Positions 35,303 through 48,393 of a stretch of 64,000 bases of DNA are shown piece by piece; position 1 is the stretch's first letter; every line of letters begins with the position of its first letter. The translations under genes were made by a program, and so were the position numbers. This DNA comes from Lucifuga dentata (Eukaryota; Chordata; Actinopteri; Ophidiiformes; Bythitidae). The stretch covers positions 63,842-127,841 of the forward strand of contig VXCM01001413.1 of the NCBI GenBank assembly GCA_014773175.1, in the 5' to 3' direction. Under the pieces are notes generated by a model that saw nothing but the letters and a program-made list of their open reading frames with translations, was not told where the DNA came from and searched no databases.

Positions 35303-37561
35303 GTGCTCTAAAAATGATTTTGTCAGAGAATTTTTTGAAAGCATCTAATCTGATAAGAACATTGTAAGTGGATTTAGGAGTATTTAACTGATCTGGAAGA
35401 TAACACTTCAATTTTAAGCACTAGATAGATCAAATTTAGATTAAATTGACAAGGTGTTACCAAATAAGCTATTTCCTACTTAAGTTGTTCTCAGACAGTA
35501 GTAGGTACTTGTAGTTGTCAGTCTCCAACCTCTCTCCCTCTCCTTCACACACACATATCACTACACACACACACTGTTTTGCAGAAGGGGTTCTCTCCAA
35601 ATCCGACATCTCACTGCACTGAGATGGCATCAAAGCCCTTTGCACGAGAGCAGACACCTGGTCCCTCTCGCCATGCCAAAGAGGCCTAGTGAGAGGGCTC
35701 AGATGCCTGGAAGAGCAGGAAGAATTTACACCACCCACCTCCTGCTCAACACACAACCATCCGCAATGCAAGGACAGGAACTAATACCCTAACTTGCCCC
35801 CCTGAATCCTGCCCTTCACCCCTACCGGCACACAAACACTACACTGTACACATTCAAGCTGATTCATGCATGTTGGCCCAAGTGCCAGACAGAACATAGT
35901 ACACTGCTGTGATAGCACAGTGTATTGAATGGTGCTAAATTAACACTATGAAGGGCAAACAGAAAGCATAGCCAGTTTTGGATGTGGAGTAGTTTATTGG
36001 CTCTTAAGGAGTTTTGGCTGAAAATTTCAACCATTTTCTGCTTTCATGCACCAAATAATATTCTACATAAGTCATAAGCCTAACCTTAGGCTGTTTATTT
36101 AAATGAAAAATGGAATGATAACTAAGTTGAATTCCAGCAAGCAGTTCTAAGGACAGAAGTCAGTCATATACTTTGTAATATTAGGCAGCTTGATATGCAT
36201 GTATAGCTTTTAAATTAAGTTGGTCTGTCACTGGGCCTTACCCTCACATTTGAGGTCTTTGATGCTACATGAGGGAATGCAGCTCAAAATGTTTCCCAGG
36301 ACCTTTCAACATTATGCTGTTCTCAGCTGTGAAGCAAAAACTAGATGCCTTGTTTGCAACAGAACTGTGTTTGCCAAGATGTCTCTTCAGGGAACTGTAC
36401 CAGCAACCTTTCAGCCTCCAGTCAGCTTTTGTAGGGTAATTACTATGTCCTGCCTCAGATATAAAATATGCAGAAACAAGTAAGAAATAATAAAATGCTA
36501 AAAATATAGCCTGTAAACACATAAACATGTTTGGGTTTTTTTAGAACTTAAAGGTAACTTAGATTTGTTGCTGAAAGGATGTTAAATTAAAGCTCTTTCC
36601 CACAAACACAATTTATATTCACATTTGTGATCTTGACTAGTTTTATGCACCCTAATAATTAAAAGTATTATTCCAGCTTTGACTATATTAACACCTGTTG
36701 GCAGGTCAGCTTCTCAGCAAATTATCACTTTCTTGGCTACAGTATGCCAAAATGATGGTGGAAGATAAAAAAGGAAAATGGTCTCCAATTCTTACAAAGA
36801 AATTTGATCATGGTAAGCCTAGTGAAGAGAGAGTTGTGTGCATTCAATGCCAGCTGCCATTTATAGCTCAACAGCTGGCTGATGGGCAAACACTATGCTA
36901 CCTCCCTGGAGGTGATGTAGCTGATGAATAGCCACAGTAGCCACTATCTGCCAAAGTACCACCTCCACACATAATTCCAGTTTACAGTTTTCCCTTGGTG
37001 CAAGTATTTTTCTGCCAGAGATGATGTGTTCTGTTACAAAAAATGCTGTGTTTGATCAGTGAGGGCACTGTCTTCGATTTGATCTAATGGATAAAAATGA
37101 TAAAAATACGAGTCTTCAAATAGGACTGTGACTTTTGCCGAACTTATGGTCTCCTTTGTGCTCCACAGAAAGTGAAAAAAAAAAAAAAAAGNAAAAAAAA
37201 AAAAAAAAAGTGAAAGAAAAAAAGTGGCATTTTCCTTTAGGAATGAAGAAGGCTGCCATCGTAAAACCCACCGGAGTCCAAATCTGGCTGCCAGTTGTGC
37301 AAGTTGAAATCAATTGGATTTATGATGTCGTTGTGGGCCACCTCTGGGGTTTTCTTGCCCAAGGGCATGGCTATGCCTCCTCAGCTGTAAGTTTGGGCAC
37401 TGGGCCCTCTCCATGAAGCAGAATGGTAGAGCACAATGTTAATTTCTTCTCTCTGCTGAGTCCCAGCTGTGGCTCTCCATCCCCATTGGGCCCATTCATG
37501 GAGACGAGGGCAGCACGATCCTGTGCTATCGTCACAGCCAAAGACACCTCCACAAACAAAG
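33431..37561. other. Non-coding stretch
   Basis: No repeat family was recognised. 33780-34640 is free of homopolymers apart from one A-run and looks like candidate conserved non-coding DNA (inference only). A poly(A) run lies at 35278-35302. A poly(A) run with an N at 37192 lies at 37175-37209. Frames at 36220-36483 and 36698-36931 show no domain. Confidence 0.45.
37175..37209 (+). repeat. Poly(A) run with single-N gap
   Basis: Two A-runs, the first ending in G, flank an N at 37192. Confidence 0.9.
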
Positions 37562-37604
37562 TGTGCAAAGTGTATAGTAACAAAGTTACTATACACTTTG
37601 CACA
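37562..37604 (+). repeat. Perfect 20-bp inverted repeat
   Basis: Arms 37562-37581 and 37585-37604 are exactly complementary, with a 3-base spacer. It lies 20 bp upstream of the 113-bp tandem array. The loop is too short for a typical microRNA precursor. It could extrude as a cruciform. Confidence 0.92.
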
Positions 37605-37623
37605 AAATGAAGTTTGCGTCTGT

Positions 37624-38029
37624 TCTCAAGGAACTCAAGTACAAATTTATTGCAAAATATCTAATTCATGATAACTTTTATCTATTTCATGTTCTCATCT
37701 CATGTTCTCATGTTCATCTGTTTCATGTACTTGAGTTCTCAAGGAACTCAAGTACAAATTTATTGCAAAATATCTAATTCATGATAACTTTTATCTATTT
37801 CATGTTCTCATCTCATGTTCTCATGTTCATCTGTTTCATGTACTTGAGTTCTCAAGGAACTCAAGTACAAATTTATTGCAAAATATCTAATTCATGATAA
37901 CTTTTATCTATTTCATGTTCTCATCTCATGTTCTCATGTTCATCTGTTTCATGTACTTGAGTTCTCAAGGAACTCAAGTACAAATTTATTGCAAAATATC
38001 TAATTCATGATAACTTTTATCTATTTCAT
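37624..38029 (+). repeat. 113-bp minisatellite with hairpin in each unit
   Basis: The landmark aaggaactcaagtac starts at 37628, 37741, 37854 and 37967, exactly 113 bp apart. I see no differences between the complete units. The fourth unit breaks off at about 38029 into a degenerate (TCTATTT)-like tail. Each unit junction forms a stem (gtacttgagttc / gaactcaagtac) with a 5-base loop. Confidence 0.95.
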
Positions 38030-39136
38030 TTTTTCTATTTCATATCTATTTATCTATTTCTTTTATCTATTTCATGATAACTAAGACAGTCTGTCACACA
38101 TTCGTGTTTTCAAAGCTACTGAATGCAAAGACATTTATATTTCAAAAAGTTGGAATTGATTGCAGAAGTTGCCAAGCATAAAATAACAAAGGGAAATAGT
38201 GACAAGTTTTTGGAGGTAATATTACATTATCAAAATGTCCCAAACCAAAATTCAAGGTGACAAAAAACAACTGGCCTGACAACAAATTTGAATCACAGAA
38301 ATTCAATAATAATTGAATGTTCCATTGATTCTTGTGTATATTCTGTCTTTGTCATCTCCACAGGGAGGTCAGAGCTTAGAGACAGTACAGAACAGCAGTC
38401 CTGGAAGGGCTGGCAGGGATTCGACAGCAAGACGGATGCTTGCCAACATGAGGGCTTGAACTTATGTCCTCTGGATGAATAATTGTCTCCCTTTTCAGAA
38501 TGCACCCTCCTGCTCCAAATAAAAGCAAACTCAACAAGCAATAGATGAGCACACAAAGCACAAAAGAGAGGCGTCAATAAAATAACATACTTTTTATGTC
38601 CTGCACAAAATCAACATTTTCTTTTCTAAAATTAACATATATAATATTGAGCTCAGTAAGGCCATGGTTGGGGGCTCTACTAAGCTTTCATTTGCCCACC
38701 AGAGGGAAATGTGCTTGTTTTATCTTTAGTAATCCATACAGTCTATGAGCTGCAGTATGGTACGGTCAGAGGCATGGTTACTAATCGTAAATTCACAGAA
38801 ATCTACTTAGCGAAGGGCAAATATCAACAAGTCTTGCACTGGCTTCTCTATTTTCTCATTAGGCAGATAGATGGAAGATAGCTAGCACTAAAAAAGGTGG
38901 AGGCAAGAACAGATTAGTCTCCCTTCACAAACAACCACATATCTTTGACTTTTAATTAAAAATGCCATCGCAATTAGACACGGTAGTTTAAAGGACTGCA
39001 GAAATAAAAAAGAGAGTTCAGGCACTGCTATAAAGGCAATCTGGTGCAGTTTCAGGAAAGTAAAGCTTTTCACTACTCTCATTGTGAATGTGATTTTTTT
39101 TTTTCTTCTTTTAAAGGAAACTGAAATCGGCTTACA

Positions 39137-39170
39137 GTTTTTTTTTTTTTTTTNTTTTTTTTTTTTTTTT
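39137..39170 (+). repeat. Poly(T) run with single-N gap
   Basis: A T-run interrupted by one N at 39154. Confidence 0.9.
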
Positions 39171-40035
39171 GCAAAGCAGAGGAGCAAGAGAGGACAAATA
39201 GAACTCAAAACTCAAAGGCACCACGGTGGTTACAAAGGACGTTGAAGATTGAGGTCAGAGGAGGAGGAGGAAAACTATTTTGTTGGCACAATCAATGAGA
39301 ACAATTAATCAGCGGTTAATGTGAATCACACCATTTATCCATCTAAACAATCAGGATTCATCACATTACATAATGGAGGTAATGACTCTGTACATCTGTG
39401 ACATTTGAGACACTTTGTAAAGGACAACAGGCTAATATACATGCATATGTATTGTTGTTGTACAAGTGCTGAACATGAGTAACAGCAATACAGCGATCAT
39501 ATTAACAGAAACTACCCTGATTTATGGTCTGTGTATGGACATTTTCAGGTTGTGTTTGTTGACTGATTTATTGTTGTAAAATTAACATTGCTACTTACTG
39601 ATAGCTTATTAAAATTGTATGTGTAAAAGATTTTACTACAAATTAGCTGGTCAGTTGGTTAGATCAGCTTTGTCATTTTAAATAAAAAAAAAACTTGACT
39701 AGTAATACAAATGTAATATTTATTTTAGAGAAAAAAATACTGTCAATAGTTTTGATCAGTTTTTCCTGGATCTGTCATAATTGTCTTACATTCTTGTTTG
39801 AATTCTTTTCTATTAAACACAATTACATTTTATATAATTAATCATGTGCTTGTATTATTCTGTGTTAATGTGTTTTACCTGAATGTGAACAAATGGAAAC
39901 ACATTCCACTCCTATTCAGGTTTTTCTGCCTTTTGCAATCGAATAACAAATCGGTCTTGGTGATTTAGTATTCCCCTGGGTAATTGGTTTTCTGGAGTGG
40001 TGACCATGTGGAGATGAAAAACAATCAGCAAAGCT

Positions 40036-40093
40036 CTTAACAGATGCTGTAATTACCTGAGCAAAGCCCGAGCACTTGAGCGCACCCGCTCTG
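40036..40093 (+). other. Diverged duplicate A of a possible regulatory sequence
   Basis: It contains atgctgtaattacct and agcaaagccc, then cacttgag and caccc.ctct. The same series occurs at 41099-41163 with a 9-10 bp insertion. It is not a recognised repeat family. Confidence 0.5.
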
Positions 40094-41098
40094 ATCTACC
40101 ACTTGCTGAGAGGGAGGGGCAGAATTCCATGTCTGCACCGGCAACATCTTGACAAGCAATGTAATGCACCATCTAACCATAATGCTAAGCTGTAGAAGAC
40201 AGAGGAAGAAGAAAACGGCATGAACACCTGTAAAGCATTATTTAACACAATAAAATCTGCACATTTTTGTGACTGAAGTTTGCAGTGTTGTTTTTTTTTT
40301 GGGATTACATTATATTGTGACCGTGCCCAACCTAGCCCCTAGTCAAACTGTATATATCTGGGGTACAGTGAATTGTAAAGAGAAAGGAAAGGGAAGAATG
40401 GTTTAAACATTTTCTACATTCCCAGCAATAATGAATCAGTAATCAAAAATATCAGGTTGACTGGGAGCAATTTTAGCCACTTACTGTGCAATGTAATGTA
40501 CTAATCTGATGCAAAGGTATAACCTCTGGACAACAGCAATTTGTTATAATGACCTAAATTAGTACTAATAATAGACATATTGGAACATGCTCCATCCCTT
40601 GTTTTCAAACTACAGAAGAATGTTCTCTCAGCTTGATCTGCCCTTGGGAATACATCATTTTGTACAACAATGTAAGATAATTAAAAGGCTCAATCTGTTA
40701 GAAGGTCTTGAAGAAACAAAGGGGGATGTCAATGGTAGAGGAGCATGATGTTAACATGGTGCCATGCTGAGAAAACTTGCTCCTTAGTTGCTCCTTCTGA
40801 ATTCTTACTCAAAATAACATCTGCCTTTTTGTCACATACAAACTACTACAGTAATCTGGAGGTAGTGGTAGTATGTTTACAGAAACCACCAACAAAAAAT
40901 CTGGAAATAACTTGAGGTAACAGGTAACTGAAAGGGAAGTCAGTAAGCACTGTAATGTTCTAAGTCCAGCATTCTAAGCAAAGGTACATAGAAAAGAGAA
41001 CAATGGTATAATATAAACTTCCCAGAGTCCTTGAGTCTCTGTAGGTTAGCAATAGTCTATAGATTATTGTTAGCCCACAGCCAGCCTCGAGTCTCTGC

Positions 41099-41163
41099 AT
41101 TAACAAATGCTGTAATTACCTCAGCAAAGCCCAAGTACTTGAGGTAGTAGATGCACCCACTCT
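41099..41163 (+). other. Diverged duplicate B of a possible regulatory sequence
   Basis: Partner of 40036-40093. It contains atgctgtaattacct and agcaaagccc, with gtagtagatg inserted before the shared end. Confidence 0.5.
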
Positions 41164-41554
41164 ATAAAAATCTATATCTCCAGCATCGGTCATAGTACAA
41201 AAATTCTTGGTTTGGTCAACAGAGTTCACTCTTTAGATGAAAAATAACTTTGTCCTACATTCTTTGGGGATCTATCTAAGGTATTTGGCACAACTGTTGT
41301 CTCACAGGGATTTTGGTTCTGTTAAAAATTGAATTGGAATGTTGCAAATGACTTTTTATAGTACATTCATTATCCAAAAACTCTCTAAAGTTGTTCCACA
41401 ACTATCTACTCTATTTTTATTTTTACCTTATACATTAACATTTCCCAACTCACCAATGTAATATACATTTCTATGCTGATGATACCATCTTGTATGCATC
41501 AAGTTCTATTAGTCTTTGCTGGCATCCACGCATCTTTAAATCCACACATCTGTG

Positions 41555-41588
41555 TTTTTTGTGCGTGAATGAGTTCACGCACAAAAAA
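41555..41588 (+). repeat. Perfect 15-bp inverted repeat next to a poly(A) gap
   Basis: Arms 41555-41569 and 41574-41588 (ttttttgtgcgtgaa and its complement) have a 4-base loop. A related sequence, tttgtgcatgagttcatgc, occurs at about 41793-41811 after a poly(T) run. Confidence 0.85.
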
Positions 41589-41612
41589 AAAAAAAANAAA
41601 AAAAAAAAAAAT
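41589..41612 (+). repeat. Poly(A) run with single-N gap
   Basis: N at 41597 within an A-run. Confidence 0.9.
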
Positions 41613-41762
41613 GCAACATAAAAAGTTTTGGTGCATAAAGGCATGTATGGAAAAATGCAAAAAATGTTTCACTGTTTTGATAAAGACTCTCAGTCATCCA
41701 GGCGGTAGATAAGTTGTAGAAAACTCAGTCAGATCAACTGGATTCACTGTTTCACTGTTGCT

Positions 41763-41766
<4 letters not shown>

Positions 41767-41795
<29 letters not shown>
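41767..41795 (+). repeat. Poly(T) run
   Basis: An uninterrupted T-run. The preceding 41680-41730 (ctctcagtcatccaggc) resembles a motif common in fish interspersed repeats, not assigned here. Confidence 0.85.
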
Positions 41796-43172
41796 TGCAT
41801 GAGTTCATGCCTATTATTGTAGTGGCCATTTTCTTTCATGGTAATAATAAAAGTCACCTAGTATCAGCTCAATAAAAAAATGTTTGGTTATTAGACCCCA
41901 GCATCAGTGCTACACAGCAGGAATAGCACTGAAGCACAACCAATATCAGCTAGAAGTCTCCACATTCAGCTGGAAGAAACTGTCAGAAGTTGAGGCGCAG
42001 TTGTTGCATATCCTTTGATCACAGACACATCATGGTGACAGAGCCTTGTGTGGTTTAATAATGCCATAGGAACAAAGACATTCTCCTCTAAACTATCTTT
42101 CTCATGTAGCGTCTGTGAGCAGGGCTTAGGAGAGCTGGTTTATTACCATCTCATAGAGGAGGAACCCCTCAACAGCATGTAAAGTTGCTTAGCATCATGT
42201 CCCTGCTTCACTGTATACTGACAGCCCAACCATCAAAACTAGACACATTTCTTTGGAGGCTTTTTCAATTATTCACTCTTTCCTTAGTATAGCAGTGTCG
42301 TCTCTCTGCTGACACCACCTCTACCTTTCGCTCTCTCTCTTGTTCTATCTCTGGGTCTGGTCCCCCTTTCAGCCCAAGATGGGCAGGTAAACTCTGCATA
42401 TAACCCAGAGTGGGAGTCAGAGAAGAAAATATAGAAAATGTGTGAAGAAAGTGTGAAATATCAGGGTCATGGGAAAAGGCTTATAAACAAATCTTATCAT
42501 GGCAGTGAGCCCAAATGAGATCCTTAACCAAAGGGAATAATTATCTTTAGAATGAGGCTAATCTAAAGCTATCAAATAAAAACAAACTTCAGTGTGAGTA
42601 TAAGGAAATGCAATTATTCAAATGGGATAGAAATGCAAATATGTGGCCTTGTATGGAGGAAACAAGGAGCCAGGAGCTAGTGTCCTCTACAAACAAGATT
42701 CCCTGCTGGCTTATAATTTTCTGTAATGGATGTCAATGTCCTTGTGGACATATGTGGCATTTTGTAAAGCTGCTAGGATTCTTAAGAGTCAACTGGCCCA
42801 CAAACAAGGTTAAATTAGTCTAACTAAAGATTTTGCGTCTGTTCTTAAAGTGATAATCCACCTAAATATATCTATTAAAAATTATTACTTCCTGTTGGAG
42901 TGGAAGGTGGTGCTAAAAAAGTTTCTAGTTTCCACTTTGGAAAAGATCAGCAGCTTTGGTCATCACTGGATTCAGCTTGAAATTATATTGTTACAATAGA
43001 TTTCAATGGAATGAATACCAACTTACAACAGAAATATATTTTTACCTAAACTTAAATCAGATACATTAATGTAGATTTATTATTGCAATTGAATCAGCTA
43101 ATATATTTGCAGTGTAATGCAGAATATAACACATGCTTTAAATATGCTGTCTTCATATGTTCTAAATATATT
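41796..43172. other. Non-coding stretch, nothing recognised
   Basis: No feature was recognised. Confidence 0.45.
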
Positions 43173-43176
43173 GTAT

Positions 43177-43222
<46 letters not shown>

Positions 43223-43243
43223 GAACTAAGAAAAACTGNGTAT

Positions 43244-43289
<46 letters not shown>

Positions 43290-43305
43290 GAACTAAGAAA
43301 AACTG
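43173..43305. other. Assembly duplication around single N (43239), with (AC)n(AT)n
   Basis: The 66 bp at 43173-43238, made of gtatattt, (AC)n, (AT)n and gaactaagaaaaactg, recur identically after the N at 43240-43305. Confidence 0.9.
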
Positions 43306-46300
43306 CAATTACAGTAATTATATTAAATTTTGTATTTAAAGTATGTTCAATCTATAAAAATATAATCCTTATCGTTCATATTAAAAGAATAAGGTTATAT
43401 CTGGAAACACCCACACACATGCAGATGTGCATACTCACATGCCTACACACGCACGCACACACTCACAGCAGCCCACCCCCACTCCTTATGCAGTTCATGT
43501 CTCACACATTCATTCTTTTCCATTTCCCTATATTGTCCACGCTGTCACATAAAACACACACTGCAGGGCTTATGTAAGAGAAAAGAGAGAAGTTTCAGAA
43601 GACTGCACAAAGTAAGCCAGTACTTACTGTGCCAACATCCACAAGCCAAAAAATAGAATTAAGGACATGATACCAAAGTTCCCCAAGATGATTAGTTTTA
43701 ATACTATTTGACAAACTGGAGAAATGAGAGGAAGAGTCCAAGGATTTAGCCAGTAACACAGAACATTTGACTGTACAGACTTTATGCGCACTAAATTTGA
43801 GTATGTTAGAAGATTTGGAATTTTCTTGTGCTATCTTGAAATTATATTCCATACTCATGAGGAAGAAACAACTGACCCATCCCAAATATTCTGAATGTGT
43901 ATCTCAAGGTGATCTATGTTGGTACATAGACATTGCCTTTTTTTTTTTACATTGCTCAATTATCAACTCCCTCTCATGTAGTCTATGGAGGTGAGCTGCA
44001 AAATACTTCCAATATCAGCATGTTGCAGAAAAAATAAGGACTTAAAACATGGTGCTGTCATCAGCTGTGACAAGCTGAATCTGATTGGCTGGCAGAAGCC
44101 TCCATATTTTCAACAAAGTGCCTCCATGAAGACGTCTAACATTATCAAACTTCTCAAACTTTACAAAGGAAACTGAAGGAATGCGCTCAGGTCTCGTGAA
44201 CATTAATGATTAATTCAAATGATTTTATTACAGTCAAACTCGGTGGAGACGGACAGAGAGAGACAAAGACAAAGATACAGACTGTGTAATATCTCTCTTT
44301 CTCACTCTCTCTCTCTCTCTCACTTGGTACACAAACAAGCGTTTACAGGAGACCCAACTGTGCATTTTCCCCATTGAGGATGAAGTGCATGCATATAACA
44401 CCCAAGTATAACTATGCCAGCTAGCTAAGGAGACTTTCTCACCCTTTCATGACTACAATTGCTAGTGATGCTCAGTGATGTCATTTTCATATATAGTATA
44501 AACCTGGCAAAATGCTGTGTCTGCATAATCTTTAATTCATTCCTATTGGTTGCAAGGTTGCTCTAATAGCATTACGAAGATCGTTGATTGGGTTCCAGTG
44601 CCATCGCAGCACAATGGTACTGCCTTCTTTCTATATTACCATTGCGCAGCAGTAGCAAATGAATGACAGGAGGCAGGAGGTGAGTTTGGGGATTGGAGCC
44701 CACTGTTCAGAGAACATTCTCAACATGCTCCGTCAGCATGGTATCACATTAACCTCGCATCTCAACAACTCTCTCAGGGTTTTCTCCTTTACTTTTGATC
44801 GTACCCTCTTCTTTGTTGAACCATGCCGCTTCTCTGGTCCATGAAAGATAAGAAAATATACATAATGAAGGAATGCAAGAGATCTTTAAATATAGTTTCT
44901 TTGCTCTCATCATTTCATAAATAATTGATCACAGAAAGGCTCCAGGGGGAGTCATGTTCTAGGATATGTTGATTTCACACCAATTTTCTCACATATATAG
45001 CCCAGTCTCCATGTTTACCCTGCATAAAATTAATGTAGACTGGACAATATCTTGTAAGAGAGAAGGTGGAATGCAAGAATTACAAATAGGGCCCTGAGTA
45101 TAGCACTTAGGAAGCAATAGAAGTAAAATTGCTCTGATTTCACAATCCATATTTCTCTGATATGAGATCAAAATGTTGATCCCATATCAAACGTTAGATA
45201 GCAAAACAAAAGTTCTAATAAGTGAATATTTATGTAAACTCATTGTAATGTGCAAGCAACACAACACAATTCTAGAGCAGAATATGCTGCTAGCAAAACA
45301 ACACAATATGTCAAAGAATTTACTGTACAAACTCATGAATAAATATGCTCAAAAGTTTTGTCTAAATGTATTTTTTTTAATAAGTTGCAAAGCAATGTTT
45401 CAGGGATGTGTTTTTCCTAAAATAAACATGAGATTATTTCAGGGAAATAAATGCTGATGCAAATTTATTTATCATAAATTTGTTTGATCTCATCAGCAAA
45501 ACAGCTGACAGCAGTGGGGGGAGGGAGACAGATTAGTTTTGCAGCACCCTGATGGGAGAAGACCTGATTAGTCTTGAGTCACTTCAAATAGGGAAAGCGG
45601 AGCCAAGTTTTGATGTGCTGCCCTCCCTGCACTTTACTATTTGGATGTTAGTGTATGAAATAGTCGACTCAGTCCCCCACCCTTTCGTTTTTTTTCTGTT
45701 TCAGTTGTAAGTAAAGCATGCCTGGGTGCAATTTGTTTCTGTCAGGATGATTAATGGCTCTCAATAATATTACAGCTTATATGGATATGGGAAGGTGCGT
45801 CTCTACAGCAGCCAATCGATAAATCTGTGATCCTCCAACCACCCACCCACCCTCACTTCACCAAGAGATTTAGAGGCCATCCAGCCCATACAGTAAGTCT
45901 TATGCAGATTACAGCTAAAGAACAGTTGATCTAGAATCACATTTTTTACAAAAAAAATTGTAACAAAAAATATCAAATATGTCACCATAGTCCAGCATGT
46001 TTACATGCTAGGATGGTGCGGCCCTGTTATATGCAGCACAAATTATACAAATGTATAAACGTCACAAAAATAAACCTAAGTTTCTATGGAAACAAGTCAT
46101 TGAACACTTAAGACATGCAGTTTTGATGTAGACAGAAGGTGGCAAATGCGCTGGTTTAGCAATGTCCAGTTGGTTTTCGTATCGAGTCACTTCTGGATCA
46201 TTTTTCATTTTCATTACCTCCACCAACGAGATCATGTTTTCACATGTTACTTTTGGCTAATTTGTTAATTGTTAGCAGGATTACTCAAAAAGTTAGATTA

Positions 46301-46447
46301 TTTTAAATGATTTGTTAACATGGTGTCAAGGTGTGCATTAATAGAATCCCTGTACAATAACAAATACGGGCTAGAAACATGCAACAACCGCTAATGTGTA
46401 GCTGAAATGATGATGATTCAGTAGTGTCCAAATGTTTTTGACACCTT

Positions 46448-46470
46448 TAGTAGTAGTAGTAGTAGTAGTG
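46448..46470 (+). repeat. (AGT)n microsatellite
   Basis: About seven copies of the trimer. Confidence 0.93.
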
Positions 46471-48358
46471 CAGATAGATGAAGAAAGATATTAAGTTTAT
46501 TATGGTAATTTCTTGCTCTTTAGGACAGAAAAATTTTGTCTAGGCTTGTTGAGCCTTGGCGGAGGTTCGTCCTCTAATGACTGCCCTGATTTTTCACTTA
46601 ATAATTTGTCCAGATTTTCCAGTTATGAAAACTCCAACCAAAGACTGGCCTCCTAATGTTCATCATAGATGATACCCAGAGGTCAGCATGTCACCAGTAA
46701 TTTTAAATTATTATTTTGGCAACAAATTTGACTAATTTGCCTAATTTAAATTAATCAATGGGTCATTGAGTGGGTCAGTGTTCTTCTCTGTTCATCTCTG
46801 CTGTCAATCACACATCAAAAGCAGTGTCCACAGCACTATTCTATATTTGGACACATTCTCTGTCACCTTGAACAATTTGAAAGTCTACAGAAAGGTTTGT
46901 AAAGGCCATAAGTTAATGTCATTAAACACAATTAACCTCTGTTTCATCACAAATGTATGACTTGCACTTTTCTCTAGCATTAATCACTCTGTATTCTCTG
47001 CATTTAAGCCTTGACTCCTTTAACCTAAGCCTCTTTTTGTGCCTAAATGTTAATAAATTCACTTGTGGAAATTATGCTTAATAGCACATTATTTTGCAAG
47101 TATTTGCACATGCCTGAACTTTACTTTGTCAGATTAGTGACTGGGTTATTAATCACTGTAACCAATGGATACAATGGATATGAGGCTGTTTGGATATTGA
47201 ACACCTTTCCTTCATGTTGTACATTCTGCTGAATATATGGTATGTGCTTGAGGCAGCCTCCAGTGGTTTGAATGACTGGGTGAAAATAATTGAAGAAAGA
47301 AAGTATGAAATGGAAACTGATGCTGCACAGAGGTGTTCCAGTCCCACAGGCAGTTTTGTAGATGTCACTGACTCTTGCCCCCCACCCCACCCCATCACCT
47401 CCTCTCCCCTCCCTTGATCTTTCCATTTTATCCTACCTCAAGCCTCCCTCCATTTTCTCTCACCCTTTATCACATCCATTTTCCTTTGGCTATCGTCCCA
47501 GTGAATAAAACTCTGAACCATACTGAGAATTTGCTGTTCTTAATTATTGCATGGTAATAAATGAAGTCTGGGCTCCAACTCTCTAGAGTAACTTATGCTG
47601 ATCTTCACCAGAGAGGCTACTGCTTTACCAGAGGCACTGCGACTCACCCACATCAGTCTCATCAAGAGCAGTGGCTTTGCTTCACTTACATCTTCATATA
47701 TGTGGGAGCTTAATAGAGACTGATTCATTGATATTCCAGCCAAACCGCCCGCCCAGGGATTTGGCTCAAGAGCAAGTCGCACAGGGAAGAGAGAGAGAGA
47801 GACAAAACAAAGAGAAGAAGAGGAAGAATGAGTGTGAGTGAAGGAAAGGGAGAGAAAAAAAAATTACGCCAGATTTTCAGTCACACTGAGATGCCAAGGA
47901 TGATAAAAGCTTCTCTCTGAGACATGCAACTGAGATGGACTTGATTTTTGTCTACTCACACCCTCCACCCCACCTAGCTTTATTCCTGCACTGAGCTCCC
48001 GCACTCTTCTTCTCTTATNGATGCAGCTGGCCGGGTCTTGCAGGGGCGAGAGAACACATTTGACAAAATCAAATCAGGTCAGTCAAAGGTGAAGCCTGCC
48101 AGTTTCCCTGCAGGGCAAGGATTGGTATCAACATTGCACAGATGACCAAAATATTGACATCATACTGCTCAAGTCGAAAATCCCAAACAGAAAAGCTCAT
48201 GTTCTCTAATCTTCTGTCATCACACCCATGCTTTTCCATAGGAATCCATTTAAACTTGATTATATCCACAAACTGTCTTTGCTGTTTAAATTGTATTGCA
48301 GATGTAAATGCATTGAATGTTCAGTATCCATTAACACACGGCTGCCCATAATATTTCA

Positions 48359-48393
48359 CTTTTTTTTTTTTTTTNTCTTTTTTTTTTTTTTTA
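48359..48393 (+). repeat. Poly(T) run with single-N gap
   Basis: A T-run with an N at 48375 and one C just after it. Confidence 0.9.

Larger units (their letters stand above)
38030..41554. other. Non-coding stretch with one diverged local duplication
   Basis: No gene was recognised. A poly(T) with an N at 39154 lies at 39137-39170. A diverged duplication links 40036-40093 and 41099-41163. Confidence 0.45.

Noticed and set aside
37562..37604. microRNA precursor
   Set aside because: The 3-base loop and perfectly paired 20-bp arms do not resemble a vertebrate microRNA hairpin.
37624..38029. CRISPR-like repeat array
   Set aside because: The repeats are contiguous 113-bp units without distinct spacers, and the genome is eukaryotic. 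It is a minisatellite.
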